From NCBI GenBank assembly GCA_018267365.1, contig JAFDYQ010000004.1:62001-126000 (forward strand): DNA of 64,000 nt, in the 5' to 3' direction. How positions within the stretch are numbered: the first letter of the stretch is position 1; each line of letters opens with the position of its first letter. Position numbers and translations under genes: made by a program. The DNA comes from Bacteroidota bacterium. Its GTDB lineage: Bacteria; Bacteroidota; Bacteroidia; Chitinophagales; LD1. Below, in pieces: positions 1 through 8,505 of the stretch. Below the pieces are notes generated by a model that made no database searches, was not told the DNA's origin, and saw only the letters and a program-made list of their open reading frames with translations.

Positions 1-393
1 AGGATGACGGTGCGCACTATGTTTGAGGGCAAGTACTTTTTTGCAGACCGCATACTGGACAATGAGCAATACCAGATAGGCGGTGTCAACTCACTTCGGG
101 GGTTTGACGATAGGTCCATCTTCACGCCATACTACGCCATGGGAGATCTGGAGTACCGCTACCTCATTTCAAAAAATTCCTATTTCTTCGCTTTCGTCAA
201 TGCAGCGCTGGTGAAGGAACCCGGACACTTCGTCAATAAACCTTTTGATTTCCCCTTCGGTTTTGGAGCGGGTACTACCTTTGAGACCAAGATTGGACTC
301 TTTGGCCTGACTTATGCCATGGGCAAACAACTAAACAATGCACTCTCATTTAAAAATGGCAAGATACATTTTGGTTATATAAACTACTTCTAG
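1..393 (+). CDS. Omp85/BamA-type outer-membrane barrel protein, C-terminal fragment
   Basis: The window opens inside this gene, so only about 130 C-terminal residues are present. They look like the last strands of an Omp85-superfamily beta-barrel: a GGVNSLRGF segment matches the conserved (V/L)RGF motif of the family's pore loop. Alternating aromatic strands follow, and the chain ends in an aromatic residue (YINYF), as expected of a barrel recognised by the BAM machine. Family members insert or secrete outer-membrane and surface proteins. The stop codon overlaps the GTG start of the next gene by one base, so the two are probably translationally coupled. Which subfamily (BamA, TamA or a surface-antigen-like protein) cannot be decided from this piece. 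Confidence 0.7.
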   Translation, partial: RMTVRTMFEGKYFFADRILDNEQYQIGGVNSLRGFDDRSIFTPYYAMGDLEYRYLISKNSYFFAFVNAALVKEPGHFVNKPFDFPFGFGAGTTFETKIGLFGLTYAMGKQLNNALSFKNGKIHFGYINYF

Positions 394-1271
394 TGCGCGT
401 CATCATCTTCATACTCTTACTGGTCTGCTCTGTCCGGCTGCAAGCACAAGAGGATATGCTCACCATCGCGCAGGATAGCCTCGCAGCTCTAGATAGTACC
501 ACACAGGTGATAGTGATCGATACGGCGGCGGTGCAGCATGCCGATAGCGTATCAGCTTATACCTCTTCCCTCACTGCGTCTACAAAGCCTCTTTACTACG
601 ATATAGAGCAGGAGCAGCGCATGCCTGACAATACGTTTATGTTTCTGCTGCTCGTAGCCCTACTCATCGTACTTACTACACTGAAACTGGCTTTCAGCAA
701 CGATTTCACGGATCTCTTCAGATCAGTAGCCAGTTCCAATATCGCATCGCAGATCGTGCGTACATCACGTGAAGATCTATCACTCTCATCTTTTCTGATG
801 AATGGAATATTTGTTGTGTCTATGTCCATCTTCACGCGATTTGTGTTGTTGCATTTTTATCCTTACTCTGCATTGTCCGACAATTTTTCAATAGTCAAGC
901 TCATCATTTTATTCACATTTTTTTTCGTCGGAAAGTTTTCGCTACTGCGTTACATCGGAAATCTTTTTGAGCTGCGAGCATCAGTAGATGAGTACTTGTT
1001 CAATCTCTCTGCTATAGTCAGAACCATTGGTATTGCAATGATTCCAATACTATTCATGCTTTATGCTTCATCAGAAAAATATTTCCTTTTCATCTTCATC
1101 GCATCGCTCGTGATATTGAGTGCAGGTGTAGTGATGATCGTGATCCGAGGTTTATCCACATCGTATAAAGTGATGTACAGCAGTGTGTATCATTTTTTAA
1201 TATACATTTGTGTTGGAGAAATATTACCAGTATTTCTATTTATTAAATTGTTAACCAAAACAGCTATTTAA
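393..1271 (+). CDS. DUF4271 membrane protein
   Basis: This 292-residue protein has an N-terminal signal-like segment (IIFILLLVCSVRLQAQ), a roughly 60-residue low-complexity periplasmic part, and then about six hydrophobic segments from residue 85 on, including LFTFFFVGKFSLLRYIGNLF. This matches DUF4271, a Bacteroidota-specific family of unknown function. The start is GTG and overlaps the stop of the preceding barrel gene. In many Bacteroidota this family sits directly before hemD, as here. No catalytic motif is visible, so no function is assigned beyond integral inner-membrane protein. Confidence 0.75.
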   Translation: MRVIIFILLLVCSVRLQAQEDMLTIAQDSLAALDSTTQVIVIDTAAVQHADSVSAYTSSLTASTKPLYYDIEQEQRMPDNTFMFLLLVALLIVLTTLKLAFSNDFTDLFRSVASSNIASQIVRTSREDLSLSSFLMNGIFVVSMSIFTRFVLLHFYPYSALSDNFSIVKLIILFTFFFVGKFSLLRYIGNLFELRASVDEYLFNLSAIVRTIGIAMIPILFMLYASSEKYFLFIFIASLVILSAGVVMIVIRGLSTSYKVMYSSVYHFLIYICVGEILPVFLFIKLLTKTAI

Positions 1272-1272
1272 C

Positions 1273-1479
1273 ATGGCAACAAAGTCAACAGCAAAGAAAG
1301 CTGCCCCTAAGAAAGCTGCTAAGAAAGCTGCCCCTAAGAAGGCTGCTAAGAAAGCTGCTCCTAAGAAGGCTGCAAAGAAAGCTGCTCCTAAGAAGGCTGC
1401 TAAGAAAGCTGCCCCTAAAAAGGCTGCTAAGAAAGCCGCTCCTAAGAAAGCAGCTGCTGCCCCTAAAAAAAAAGCGTAA
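1273..1479 (+). CDS. Lys/Ala-rich histone H1-like repeat protein
   Basis: A 68-residue ORF made almost only of Lys, Ala and Pro, built from about five copies of the nine-residue unit AAPKKAAKK (27-bp DNA repeats). Such tails resemble bacterial histone H1-like proteins (Hc1 and AlgP types) that bind DNA non-specifically. The ATG lies one base after the DUF4271 stop. The ORF ends just after a run of nine A at 1465-1473. In the -1 frame the sequence is open from 1467 straight into the hemD ORF through a Lys/Ser-rich stretch, so this may be the N-terminal arm of one longer product made by slippage. As a stand-alone protein it is low complexity, and a function cannot be fixed. Confidence 0.6.
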   Translation: MATKSTAKKAAPKKAAKKAAPKKAAKKAAPKKAAKKAAPKKAAKKAAPKKAAKKAAPKKAAAAPKKKA

Positions 1480-1529
1480 GCTCGGGCAAGCAATCAAGAT
1501 CTAACAGCAGTAGCACTTCCGGTCGCAAG

Positions 1530-2591
1530 ATGGCTGATGAGAAATCAACTAAACCGAGTGCTACTGCTTTTATTTTGAAAAGCAGTAAGACAAAAAAGCC
1601 ATCGTTAAATAAAGCCTCTGTGTCCTCTAAGAAAGTAGTAAAGCCGGCACCCAAATCTCCGGCCGCCCCAATCAAGAAATCTCCAGCCCAATCCCCCGCT
1701 TCTCCTGCAAAAAAAACTCCCGTAGCCGCAGCGCAGGCACCAGCAGTAGAGGAAAAGAAAAAACCAGTAAGGCTCTCTGAGATACTGAAGCCAAAGAATG
1801 ATAAGAACTATAGTGAGTTTCTGAGTAGTGAACCTAAGACACGCCTCAAGAATATCATCGTGGCTCAGCCACAACCGGAAGGGATCAAATCTCCATACTT
1901 CGATCTGGAGTCAAAATATAAAGTCAAGTTTCAGTTTACGCCCTTTGTGACAGTGGAAGGTGTGCATGGCAAAGATTTTCGCAAGCAGCGCATCTCGCTC
2001 AATGATTTCAGTGGCATTATCTTTACCAGCCGCAATGCTATCGATCATTTCTTTCGCATCTGTGAGGAGCTGCGCGTCAAGATGAGCCAGGAGACAAAAT
2101 ACTTTTGTACGTCTGAGGCTATAGCCCTCTATCTTCAGAAATATACACAATATCGCAAGCGCAAGGTCTTCTTTAGCGATACCAATAGCAATAAGGAAAT
2201 GCGTGCCCTGATCCTGAAGCATCGTGACACTACTAAGTTTCTATATATAGGACCTGAGGTCCGCAGCAAAGATGAGATCACCTCATTCATGTCTGATCAG
2301 AATATTCCCTTCACCGAGGCAGTGATGTACCGTACGGTGCCTAGTGATCTGCGCAAGCTGGATCTGGGCAGGTTTGACATGATGGTCCTATTCAGTCCTT
2401 CCGCTATTCACTCCCTTTTCCAGAGCTTCCCGTCTTTCAAGCCGGGTAAACTCAAACTAGGAGTATATGGCAAGACTACGGCTGACGCTGTGCTGGAGGC
2501 TCACTGGCAGATACATCTGATGGCGCCACTAGAGGGAGCACCCTCTATCATAGCGGCGCTGGATGGTTATCTGAAAGTATCGAATAAATAG
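1530..2591 (+). CDS. hemD: Uroporphyrinogen-III synthase with Lys/Pro-rich N-terminal extension
   Basis: Residues about 110-350 match HemD, which cyclises hydroxymethylbilane to uroporphyrinogen III in haem and sirohaem synthesis. Visible family features are the IIVAQP opening strand, the FSGIIFTSRNAIDHFF segment, and the C-terminal VLFSPSAIHSLFQSF and KLGVYGKTTADAV segments. The first 105 residues are an unusual Lys/Ala/Pro/Ser-rich, probably disordered arm not needed for catalysis. The ATG at 1530 is the only Met near the start, but the frame is open upstream to 1467. See the finding on a possible -1 frameshift joining it to the H1-like ORF. The neighbouring DUF4271 gene is the usual Bacteroidota partner. 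Confidence 0.85.
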   Translation: MADEKSTKPSATAFILKSSKTKKPSLNKASVSSKKVVKPAPKSPAAPIKKSPAQSPASPAKKTPVAAAQAPAVEEKKKPVRLSEILKPKNDKNYSEFLSSEPKTRLKNIIVAQPQPEGIKSPYFDLESKYKVKFQFTPFVTVEGVHGKDFRKQRISLNDFSGIIFTSRNAIDHFFRICEELRVKMSQETKYFCTSEAIALYLQKYTQYRKRKVFFSDTNSNKEMRALILKHRDTTKFLYIGPEVRSKDEITSFMSDQNIPFTEAVMYRTVPSDLRKLDLGRFDMMVLFSPSAIHSLFQSFPSFKPGKLKLGVYGKTTADAVLEAHWQIHLMAPLEGAPSIIAALDGYLKVSNK

Positions 2592-2623
2592 TAGCGGAGG
2601 TCTGCGGCAGATGTAGCAGTCTT

Positions 2624-3334
2624 TTATCCTATCAGAAATATACAGTATCTCTTGTGAAGGCCCGGCACCTCTGCGCGCCAGTCAGATACTTTCTTTGTAG
2701 CGATGTACTCTGTAGGCAGGGTCAGGTCACAGGCTACGCATAGTTTGGTATCTCCGCTCAGGTGCTGCAGGGCATCTCTCAGCATCGCATCATTACGGAA
2801 TGGGGTCTCCATAAATATCTGCGTCCCACCTCTTCTGGCCGCATCCTCCAGTTGCTTCAATTTTTTGATACGGTCCATACCCTGTATAGGAAGATATCCG
2901 TGAAAGGTGAACTGCTGACCACTGAATCCGGACGCGATCAGAGCCAGTAGTATCGAGCTGGGCCCCACCAGTGGCACTACCTGGTAGCCCCTGATATGGG
3001 CGTAGCTTACTATTTCGTAGCCCGGGTCTGCTATACATGGATTGCCGGCCTCGCTGATGATGCCGATATCATGGCCTGCCGCTATAGGTGCCAGTAGTTG
3101 CTTGGCATGATTGGCTCCATGCTTGTCCAGTTCCTGTATCGAGACCTCTGTGTCAAAATTCTTTTTGTATCCTATCGCTCTCAGGTAGCGGCGCGCGGTA
3201 CGCGCATCTTCTACTATAAAGTGATCTAGCGCCGCCACCGTATTCCGCACCTGATCAGGTATTATGGTATTATCATTATCACCGAGGAAGGATGGTATCA
3301 GATAGAGACTCCCGGCTTTTTTATTGTCAGCCAT
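2624..3334 (-). CDS. RsmI-like SAM-dependent methyltransferase (tetrapyrrole methylase fold)
   Basis: A 236-residue protein of the tetrapyrrole-methylase superfamily, closest to RsmI, which methylates the 2'-O of C1402 in 16S rRNA. Seen are GSLYLIPSFLGD at the N-terminus, FIVEDARTARRYL, the SAM-loop-like ISEAGNPCIADPG and VVPLVGPSSILLALIASG. It is shorter than E. coli RsmI and matches the Bacteroidota variant usually annotated only as a SAM-dependent methyltransferase. The ATG at 3334 shares its A with the TGA stop of the upstream PBP gene, arguing for translational coupling. An in-frame GTG lies one codon upstream. Confidence 0.8.
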   Translation of the reverse strand: MADNKKAGSLYLIPSFLGDNDNTIIPDQVRNTVAALDHFIVEDARTARRYLRAIGYKKNFDTEVSIQELDKHGANHAKQLLAPIAAGHDIGIISEAGNPCIADPGYEIVSYAHIRGYQVVPLVGPSSILLALIASGFSGQQFTFHGYLPIQGMDRIKKLKQLEDAARRGGTQIFMETPFRNDAMLRDALQHLSGDTKLCVACDLTLPTEYIATKKVSDWRAEVPGLHKRYCIFLIG

Positions 3335-5580
3335 CACTCTGGTTTTGCATTTTCCACGGAGTCCATGTGTACCACCGAGCAGTCAAAATTAATATCCACT
3401 GTGCTATCCGGCAGCGACGGGAAAGCAGCATTTATATTCAGCTTGAGCTTGTAGTCGCCATATGCTCTATTGAGAAAGCGGCCTACCACCGGCATCGCTG
3501 CGGCAGCACCTGTACCAGATGAGGCGAAGTGCACGCTCGGCTGCTCGAAGCCTACCCAGCAGCCCGCTACTATATCCGGCGTCATACCTATGAACCATGC
3601 ATCGGCATTTGCCTGCGTAGTGCCGGTCTTGCCGGCCAGTGCCAGGCTAGGCAGGCCGTAGCGCGGTCTGATAGATGCTGCCGTGCCTCGGTTCACTACA
3701 CCTTTCATCATCTCTACCGTAGTGTATGCCACAGTAGGTGATATAGCTGCTGAGTGCTCCTGATTGAAGGTGGCCAGTACGTTGCCTTTTTTATCAGTGA
3801 TCTTAGTGATGTAAAATGGCTTGCAGTATTCACCCAGATTGGCAAAGGTGAGATAAGCGCCGACCATCTCTGTGAGGGATATGTCAGACACACCGAGGCA
3901 TAGTGCAGGCACACGGTCCAGGTCACTTTCTATGTGCAGTTTGTGGGCCATATCTATCAGCGCCTGCGGGCCAAAGTCGCACATCAGGTTTGCTGTCATC
4001 CTGTTGTCAGAGTACCAGAGCCCCTGCTGCATAGGCACCAGGTCACCATCTTTAAATTTTTTACTACCCGCCGGGTTCCACCCATTTTCACCGCAGGTGG
4101 GTGGTATGTACTCTACCTGATGGCAGGGATCGTAGCCGCGCTCTATAGCTACTGCATATTGCAGTGGTTTCATAGTAGATCCTACCTGCCGCTTGGTAGA
4201 CTTCTTTACGTGGTCCAGCTGAAAGTATTTGATGTTTGGCCCGCCCACCCATGCCTTGATCTCGCCGGTGTGTACATCCACGGCCAGGAAGCCGCACTGT
4301 ATGATCTGGAGATAATACCGCAGCGAGTCGGTGATGGTCATGGTCGTATCCTTGTCATAAGAGCCATGGTCTCCTTCATAGGAGAAGATGGTCATATCGG
4401 TCTTTTGATTGAAGATCTTACGGATCTCTGCATCAGACTTGCCCTGAGCTTTCAGGTCCTGATAGTGCTGGCTTTGTACGATAGATTTATCCAGCAGGTC
4501 GGGCTTCGCACGTTCGCCAAATTTCCAGGGCTCTTTGCCATGCCACTCTTTGAAGTATGACTCTTGCAGAAATTTCAAATGCTCCTTGATAGCATCTTCT
4601 GCATAGCGCTGCATACGGGAGTCGATGGTCGTGTAGACCTGCAGGCCATCGGTATAGATGTCATACTTGGTGCCATCCGGCTTTTTGTGCTTTTCGCACC
4701 AGGCCTTTAGTTCTTGACGCAGGTTTTCACGCAGATAGGTAGCGAGTCCCTCGCGATAGTCAGCACTGTGAAAGTTGAGTTTGATCTGCTTTTTGCTCAG
4801 CGTATCACAGGCAGCCTGATCTATGATCTTAGCCTCTACCATTCGTTTCAGCACGATGTTCCGGCGGTCTTCAGCCTTGTCGGGGTGTTTTCTTGGATTA
4901 AACTTACTGGGTGCATTGACCATGCCTACCAGTAGTGCCGCCTCCTGTGGTTTCAGATCCTTTGGCGTTTTGCCATAGTAGGTCCAGGCTGCCGTCTTGA
5001 TACCAAAAGACTGGTTGCCAAATTTGACTGTATTAAAATACAGCGTGATGATCTCCTCCTTAGAAAACATCCGCTCGATCTTGGCAGCGAGCACCCACTC
5101 TTTTAGCTTCTGCTTTGACCGCTGTATGCGGCTTGTTTTGTAGAAGTCCTGGTGAAAAAGATTTTTGGCCAGCTGCTGCGTGATAGTAGAGGCACCGCCA
5201 CGGTCGCGACCGAATAGAGGACCGAGTATAGCCGCAAAGAGGCCCTTCATATCTATACCCGAGTGCTCGTAGAAACGCTTATCCTCTGTAGCTACCAACG
5301 CCTTGACCAGGTAGGGAGACAGGTCATCATAGGCTATCTCTATACGGTTCTCATTGTAGTAGCTGCCCAGCACCTCACCATCTGCAGAGTACACAGTGGT
5401 CGAGACATCATTATTAGGATTTTGTATGGCTTCCAGGTCGGGCATCTCGCCCAGCAGGCCGGCATTGACCCCTACGAAAAATAAAATAACGAGCAGGATC
5501 ACGGACCAGAGCGCGATCTGCACCAGTTTAAAGACCTGCCAGAAATTATTGAAATTGATCTTCTTCAGTTTGAGCTTCAT
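3334..5580 (-). CDS. mrcA: Penicillin-binding protein 1A (bifunctional transglycosylase/transpeptidase)
   Basis: A 748-residue class A PBP that polymerises and cross-links peptidoglycan at the outer face of the inner membrane. One N-terminal membrane anchor lies at residues about 17-40. The glycosyltransferase domain shows the catalytic-Glu motif TEDKRFYEHSGID (about residue 98) and GGASTITQQLAKNLF. The transpeptidase domain shows the nucleophile motif STMK (about residue 468), SDN (in LWYSDNRMT) and KTGT near residue 650. All three penicillin-binding motifs are intact. It precedes the RsmI-like gene with a one-base overlap and follows the DUF3109 gene by six bases, so the three probably form one leftward unit. 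Confidence 0.92.
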   Translation of the reverse strand: MKLKLKKINFNNFWQVFKLVQIALWSVILLVILFFVGVNAGLLGEMPDLEAIQNPNNDVSTTVYSADGEVLGSYYNENRIEIAYDDLSPYLVKALVATEDKRFYEHSGIDMKGLFAAILGPLFGRDRGGASTITQQLAKNLFHQDFYKTSRIQRSKQKLKEWVLAAKIERMFSKEEIITLYFNTVKFGNQSFGIKTAAWTYYGKTPKDLKPQEAALLVGMVNAPSKFNPRKHPDKAEDRRNIVLKRMVEAKIIDQAACDTLSKKQIKLNFHSADYREGLATYLRENLRQELKAWCEKHKKPDGTKYDIYTDGLQVYTTIDSRMQRYAEDAIKEHLKFLQESYFKEWHGKEPWKFGERAKPDLLDKSIVQSQHYQDLKAQGKSDAEIRKIFNQKTDMTIFSYEGDHGSYDKDTTMTITDSLRYYLQIIQCGFLAVDVHTGEIKAWVGGPNIKYFQLDHVKKSTKRQVGSTMKPLQYAVAIERGYDPCHQVEYIPPTCGENGWNPAGSKKFKDGDLVPMQQGLWYSDNRMTANLMCDFGPQALIDMAHKLHIESDLDRVPALCLGVSDISLTEMVGAYLTFANLGEYCKPFYITKITDKKGNVLATFNQEHSAAISPTVAYTTVEMMKGVVNRGTAASIRPRYGLPSLALAGKTGTTQANADAWFIGMTPDIVAGCWVGFEQPSVHFASSGTGAAAAMPVVGRFLNRAYGDYKLKLNINAAFPSLPDSTVDINFDCSVVHMDSVENAKPE

Positions 5581-5586
5581 CTGCTG

Positions 5587-6156
5587 TTATCGTTTTCGCA
5601 TCTGTGCGTAATAGGCCTCCAGGATATTATAGAACTCTTCCCCGTATTTGCGCAGCAGGGCATCTTTCACAAAACGGAAAACCGGCACTTTTAGTTTGTT
5701 GCCATTCTTGCATGCAGCCTTGCAGATATTCCAGCGCTCGTAGTTGACTGCCTCAAAGGATTTGTACTCTGTGATGCGGATAGGGTAGAGGTGGCAGGAG
5801 ACCGGTTTTTTAAAGTCGACCTTGCCATCCAGGTAGGCTTTTTCTATACCACATACAGCTATGCCGTTGTCATAGTTTACATAGGCACAGGGCCCGTCTT
5901 TGATCAGCGGGGTCTTCCATTTTTCATCTTCTGCCTCCCACATATATTTCTTCTGCTCCAGCACGGCTATACCATCTGCCGTCAGGTACGGTTTCACGGC
6001 TTCATATATATCCTCCAGTATCTGCAGCTCACTCTGGTCTAGCGGAGCGCCTGTATCACCCTCTACACAGCAGGCTCCTTTGCAGGCATTGAGGTCGCAC
6101 ACGAAGTGTTCCTCCAGGATATCCTCGCTGACTATTTTGTTGTCTATTGATAGCAC
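5587..6156 (-). CDS. DUF3109 Cys-rich protein
   Basis: This 189-residue protein matches DUF3109, a family common in Bacteroidota with a conserved Cys set probably binding a metal or Fe-S centre. Visible Cys motifs are CDLNACKGACC near the N-terminus, CAYV, CGIEKAY, SCHLYPIRI and WNICKAAC. The CHLYPIR segment resembles the YkgJ-type cysteine-cluster signature. The role is unknown. It heads the leftward unit with PBP1A and the RsmI-like gene, and is divergent from the TraB/GumN gene, with only 19 bp between the two start codons. Confidence 0.8.
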   Translation of the reverse strand: MLSIDNKIVSEDILEEHFVCDLNACKGACCVEGDTGAPLDQSELQILEDIYEAVKPYLTADGIAVLEQKKYMWEAEDEKWKTPLIKDGPCAYVNYDNGIAVCGIEKAYLDGKVDFKKPVSCHLYPIRITEYKSFEAVNYERWNICKAACKNGNKLKVPVFRFVKDALLRKYGEEFYNILEAYYAQMRKR

Positions 6157-6175
6157 TTATTCCTATTTTCGGTTT

Positions 6176-7084
6176 ATGACCGTATCTCCAAAAGTACGTA
6201 TATCCCCCCGCTCATCCCAATCTGTGTTTTGCCTCATAGCGGCGTTGATTGTGTCATTTAGTGTATCGGCGCAGTACCACTCGCTCTGCTGGCGTATCAC
6301 AGGTCGGGGGCTCAAGCAGCCATCCTATCTCTACGGTACCATGCACGTGTCAGACAAGAGGGTGTTTCATTTCGGAGATAAAGTGACAAAAGCCTTTGAT
6401 GCCAGCCGGGCCTATGCGATGGAGCTGGACCCTGACAAGGCGCTCAATCCTGCCGTCGCTCTCTCACTGGTCATGAAGGATGGCAGTCGTATCAGCCGGA
6501 TGCTGCCTGATTCTGATTACCGGTTTGCAGATTCGGTGATCAAGGTGGCTACAGGTTTCGGCCTGGCGCCGTTTGATCAGGTAGAGCCCGTACTGGTCAC
6601 CGCCCTGCTGGAGGTGGGCAGTATGGGGATGACGGCCGGCGATACGGCAAATATGTCAGAAGAGATGGATCTGTATTTCTACAGAAAGGCCAGGGAGCAG
6701 CATAAAAAGCAGATCGGTATCGAAACCGTAGATGAGCAGATAGCGGCACTGCATAGCCTCACCTATCAGGAGCAGGCTGAACAGCTCAGGGATGCCATAG
6801 AGCAGATGCGCCACGCGGACGGAGCAGGCGACAAAGACCTGCTGAAATATTATGTACAGCAAGATCTCGACAGCCTGCTGGCCATGAGTGATGAGTCACA
6901 GATGCCGGATAAATTTTATAAAGCGCTGGTCACTGACCGCAACATCCGCATGGCCGACCGCATCGCCGAGTTTATCAGAAAGCAACCGACATTTATTGCT
7001 ATCGGCGCATTACACCTGCCGGGAGCAGGAGGGGTGATAGAGCTGCTGCGGCGAAAGGGGTATACGGTAGAAGAATGGAAGTAA
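6176..7084 (+). CDS. TraB/GumN family protein
   Basis: The 302-residue product starts with a signal peptide (SVFCLIAALIVSFSVSAQ) and continues with the TraB/GumN signature: SYLYGTMHVSDKRVFHFGD near the N-terminus, AYAMELDPDKALN, and the C-terminal FIAIGALHLPGAGGVIELL. Members are thought to be metalloprotease-like (the Tiki fold) with GxxH and GALHLPG motifs, but bacterial substrates are unknown. The start at 6176 was chosen over a longer frame because it gives a normal signal peptide and does not run into the divergent DUF3109 gene. Exported, probably periplasmic. Confidence 0.82.
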   Translation: MTVSPKVRISPRSSQSVFCLIAALIVSFSVSAQYHSLCWRITGRGLKQPSYLYGTMHVSDKRVFHFGDKVTKAFDASRAYAMELDPDKALNPAVALSLVMKDGSRISRMLPDSDYRFADSVIKVATGFGLAPFDQVEPVLVTALLEVGSMGMTAGDTANMSEEMDLYFYRKAREQHKKQIGIETVDEQIAALHSLTYQEQAEQLRDAIEQMRHADGAGDKDLLKYYVQQDLDSLLAMSDESQMPDKFYKALVTDRNIRMADRIAEFIRKQPTFIAIGALHLPGAGGVIELLRRKGYTVEEWK

Positions 7085-7143
7085 AACCCGGCGGGCCGAT
7101 TTCTTAGGTCTGCTCCTTGCATTTTTATTATTTTCCGAGGCAA

Positions 7144-8469
7144 ATGGAACAACAGCAATCCCTCAGCAAAACGCTGACTCCGCTGCTCCTGTGGGGACTC
7201 GGTGTAGGCTACGTCATCTCCGGTATGTATGTAGGCTGGAACCTGGGATTGGAAAAAGGCGGCACGCTGGGTATGGCCGTCGCTACCTTCTTTGCCATTA
7301 TCATGTATAGTGCTTTCAGTTTCTCCTACTCTGAGCTGGCCTGTGCTATACCTAAGGCGGGGGGCGCTTTCGATTATGCACGCAGAGCTTTGGGTCAGGA
7401 CGTGGCTTTTGTGACCGGTTTAGCTCAGATCATTGAGTTTGTCTTTGCCCCGCCAGCTATTGCTATAGGTATTGGCACTTATCTGCATCTGGAGTTTCCC
7501 TCACTGGATATCAAGACTGCCGCTATCGGCGTCTACGTCCTTTTCACTGCACTCAATATATATGGTGTCAAAGCCGCTGCTACCTTTGAGCTTATTATTA
7601 CGGTGCTTGCGGTAGGGGAGCTGTTGCTTTTTGCAGGTGTCACATTACCGCACTTTCATGCAGAGAACCTGACACACAATCCACTACCCAATGGCTGGGC
7701 GGGAGCCTTTGCAGCTTTGCCGTTTGCTATCTGGTTTTTCCTCGGTATAGAAGGTGTGGCCAATGTAGCCGAAGAAACGAAGAACCCGCAAATGGACATA
7801 CTGAAAGGCTTCGGCTGGGCGCTGATCACACTGGTAGTACTGTGCATCCTGACCTTCATAGCGGCCGTAGGCGTAGCAGGTTGGGAGAGTGTGGTCTATC
7901 CTGACCTGACCAATGCGAGCGTGACATCAGACTCTCCGCTCCCGCTGGCTATGGGCCGCGTGATCGCTCACGACAATATACTCTATACTACACTCATTCG
8001 CATCGGTCTTTGTGGTTTGATAGCCTCTTTTCATGGGCTGATACTCGCATCTGGCCGGGCTACGTTTGAGTTTGGCCGGGTGGGCTTTGCGCCGCGGTTT
8101 CTGGGGCGCGTGAGCAGTCGCTTTCAGACACCCGCCGTAGCGCTGATATTCAACTCCTGCATCGGCATAGCGGCCCTGCTGGCCGGTCGTACCAATGAGA
8201 TCATCACCTTCTCTGTACTCGGTGCGCTGATCCTTTATTCTGTTTCTATGGTTTCCGTTATCCGCCTCCGCCGCTCTGAGCCCGGATTGGAGCGCCCATT
8301 TGCAGTGCCTTTCTTCCCACTCACGCCGGCTCTGGCGCTGGTGATAGCGGCGGTATCGTTTATAGCGGTCGTTTGGTATAATTTGCTGCTGTCTGCCATA
8401 TTTCTGGGAATTATTTTGGTGGCTTATTTTATATTTAGGCTTTTCAAACCGCAGCTATCAGCACACTGA
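7144..8469 (+). CDS. APC-family amino acid/amine permease, ethanolamine permease-like
   Basis: A 441-residue APC-superfamily transporter with about 12 membrane segments. The N-terminus (GVGYVISGMYVGWNLGLEKG) and the SELACAIPKAGGAFDYARRALG stretch match the ethanolamine permease (Eat) family, and FFLGIEGVANVAEETKNPQ is the APC helix-6/7 region. The start at 7144 was preferred to a frame opening at 7117, because this Met directly precedes the conserved cytoplasmic tail. Thirty-six bases downstream lies a glutamine-synthetase-like ligase, suggesting a two-gene unit for uptake and glutamylation of an amine. Substrate specificity is inferred, not shown. Confidence 0.8.
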   Translation: MEQQQSLSKTLTPLLLWGLGVGYVISGMYVGWNLGLEKGGTLGMAVATFFAIIMYSAFSFSYSELACAIPKAGGAFDYARRALGQDVAFVTGLAQIIEFVFAPPAIAIGIGTYLHLEFPSLDIKTAAIGVYVLFTALNIYGVKAAATFELIITVLAVGELLLFAGVTLPHFHAENLTHNPLPNGWAGAFAALPFAIWFFLGIEGVANVAEETKNPQMDILKGFGWALITLVVLCILTFIAAVGVAGWESVVYPDLTNASVTSDSPLPLAMGRVIAHDNILYTTLIRIGLCGLIASFHGLILASGRATFEFGRVGFAPRFLGRVSSRFQTPAVALIFNSCIGIAALLAGRTNEIITFSVLGALILYSVSMVSVIRLRRSEPGLERPFAVPFFPLTPALALVIAAVSFIAVVWYNLLLSAIFLGIILVAYFIFRLFKPQLSAH

Positions 8470-8505
8470 CCTCCCCTGCGGTCAGGCCTAAACTAATCAG
8501 CAATA

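Noticed and set aside
1251..1497. Open minus-strand frames across the Lys/Ala repeat
   Set aside because: They are the complement of the AAPKKAAKK repeats and owe their openness to the repeat alone.
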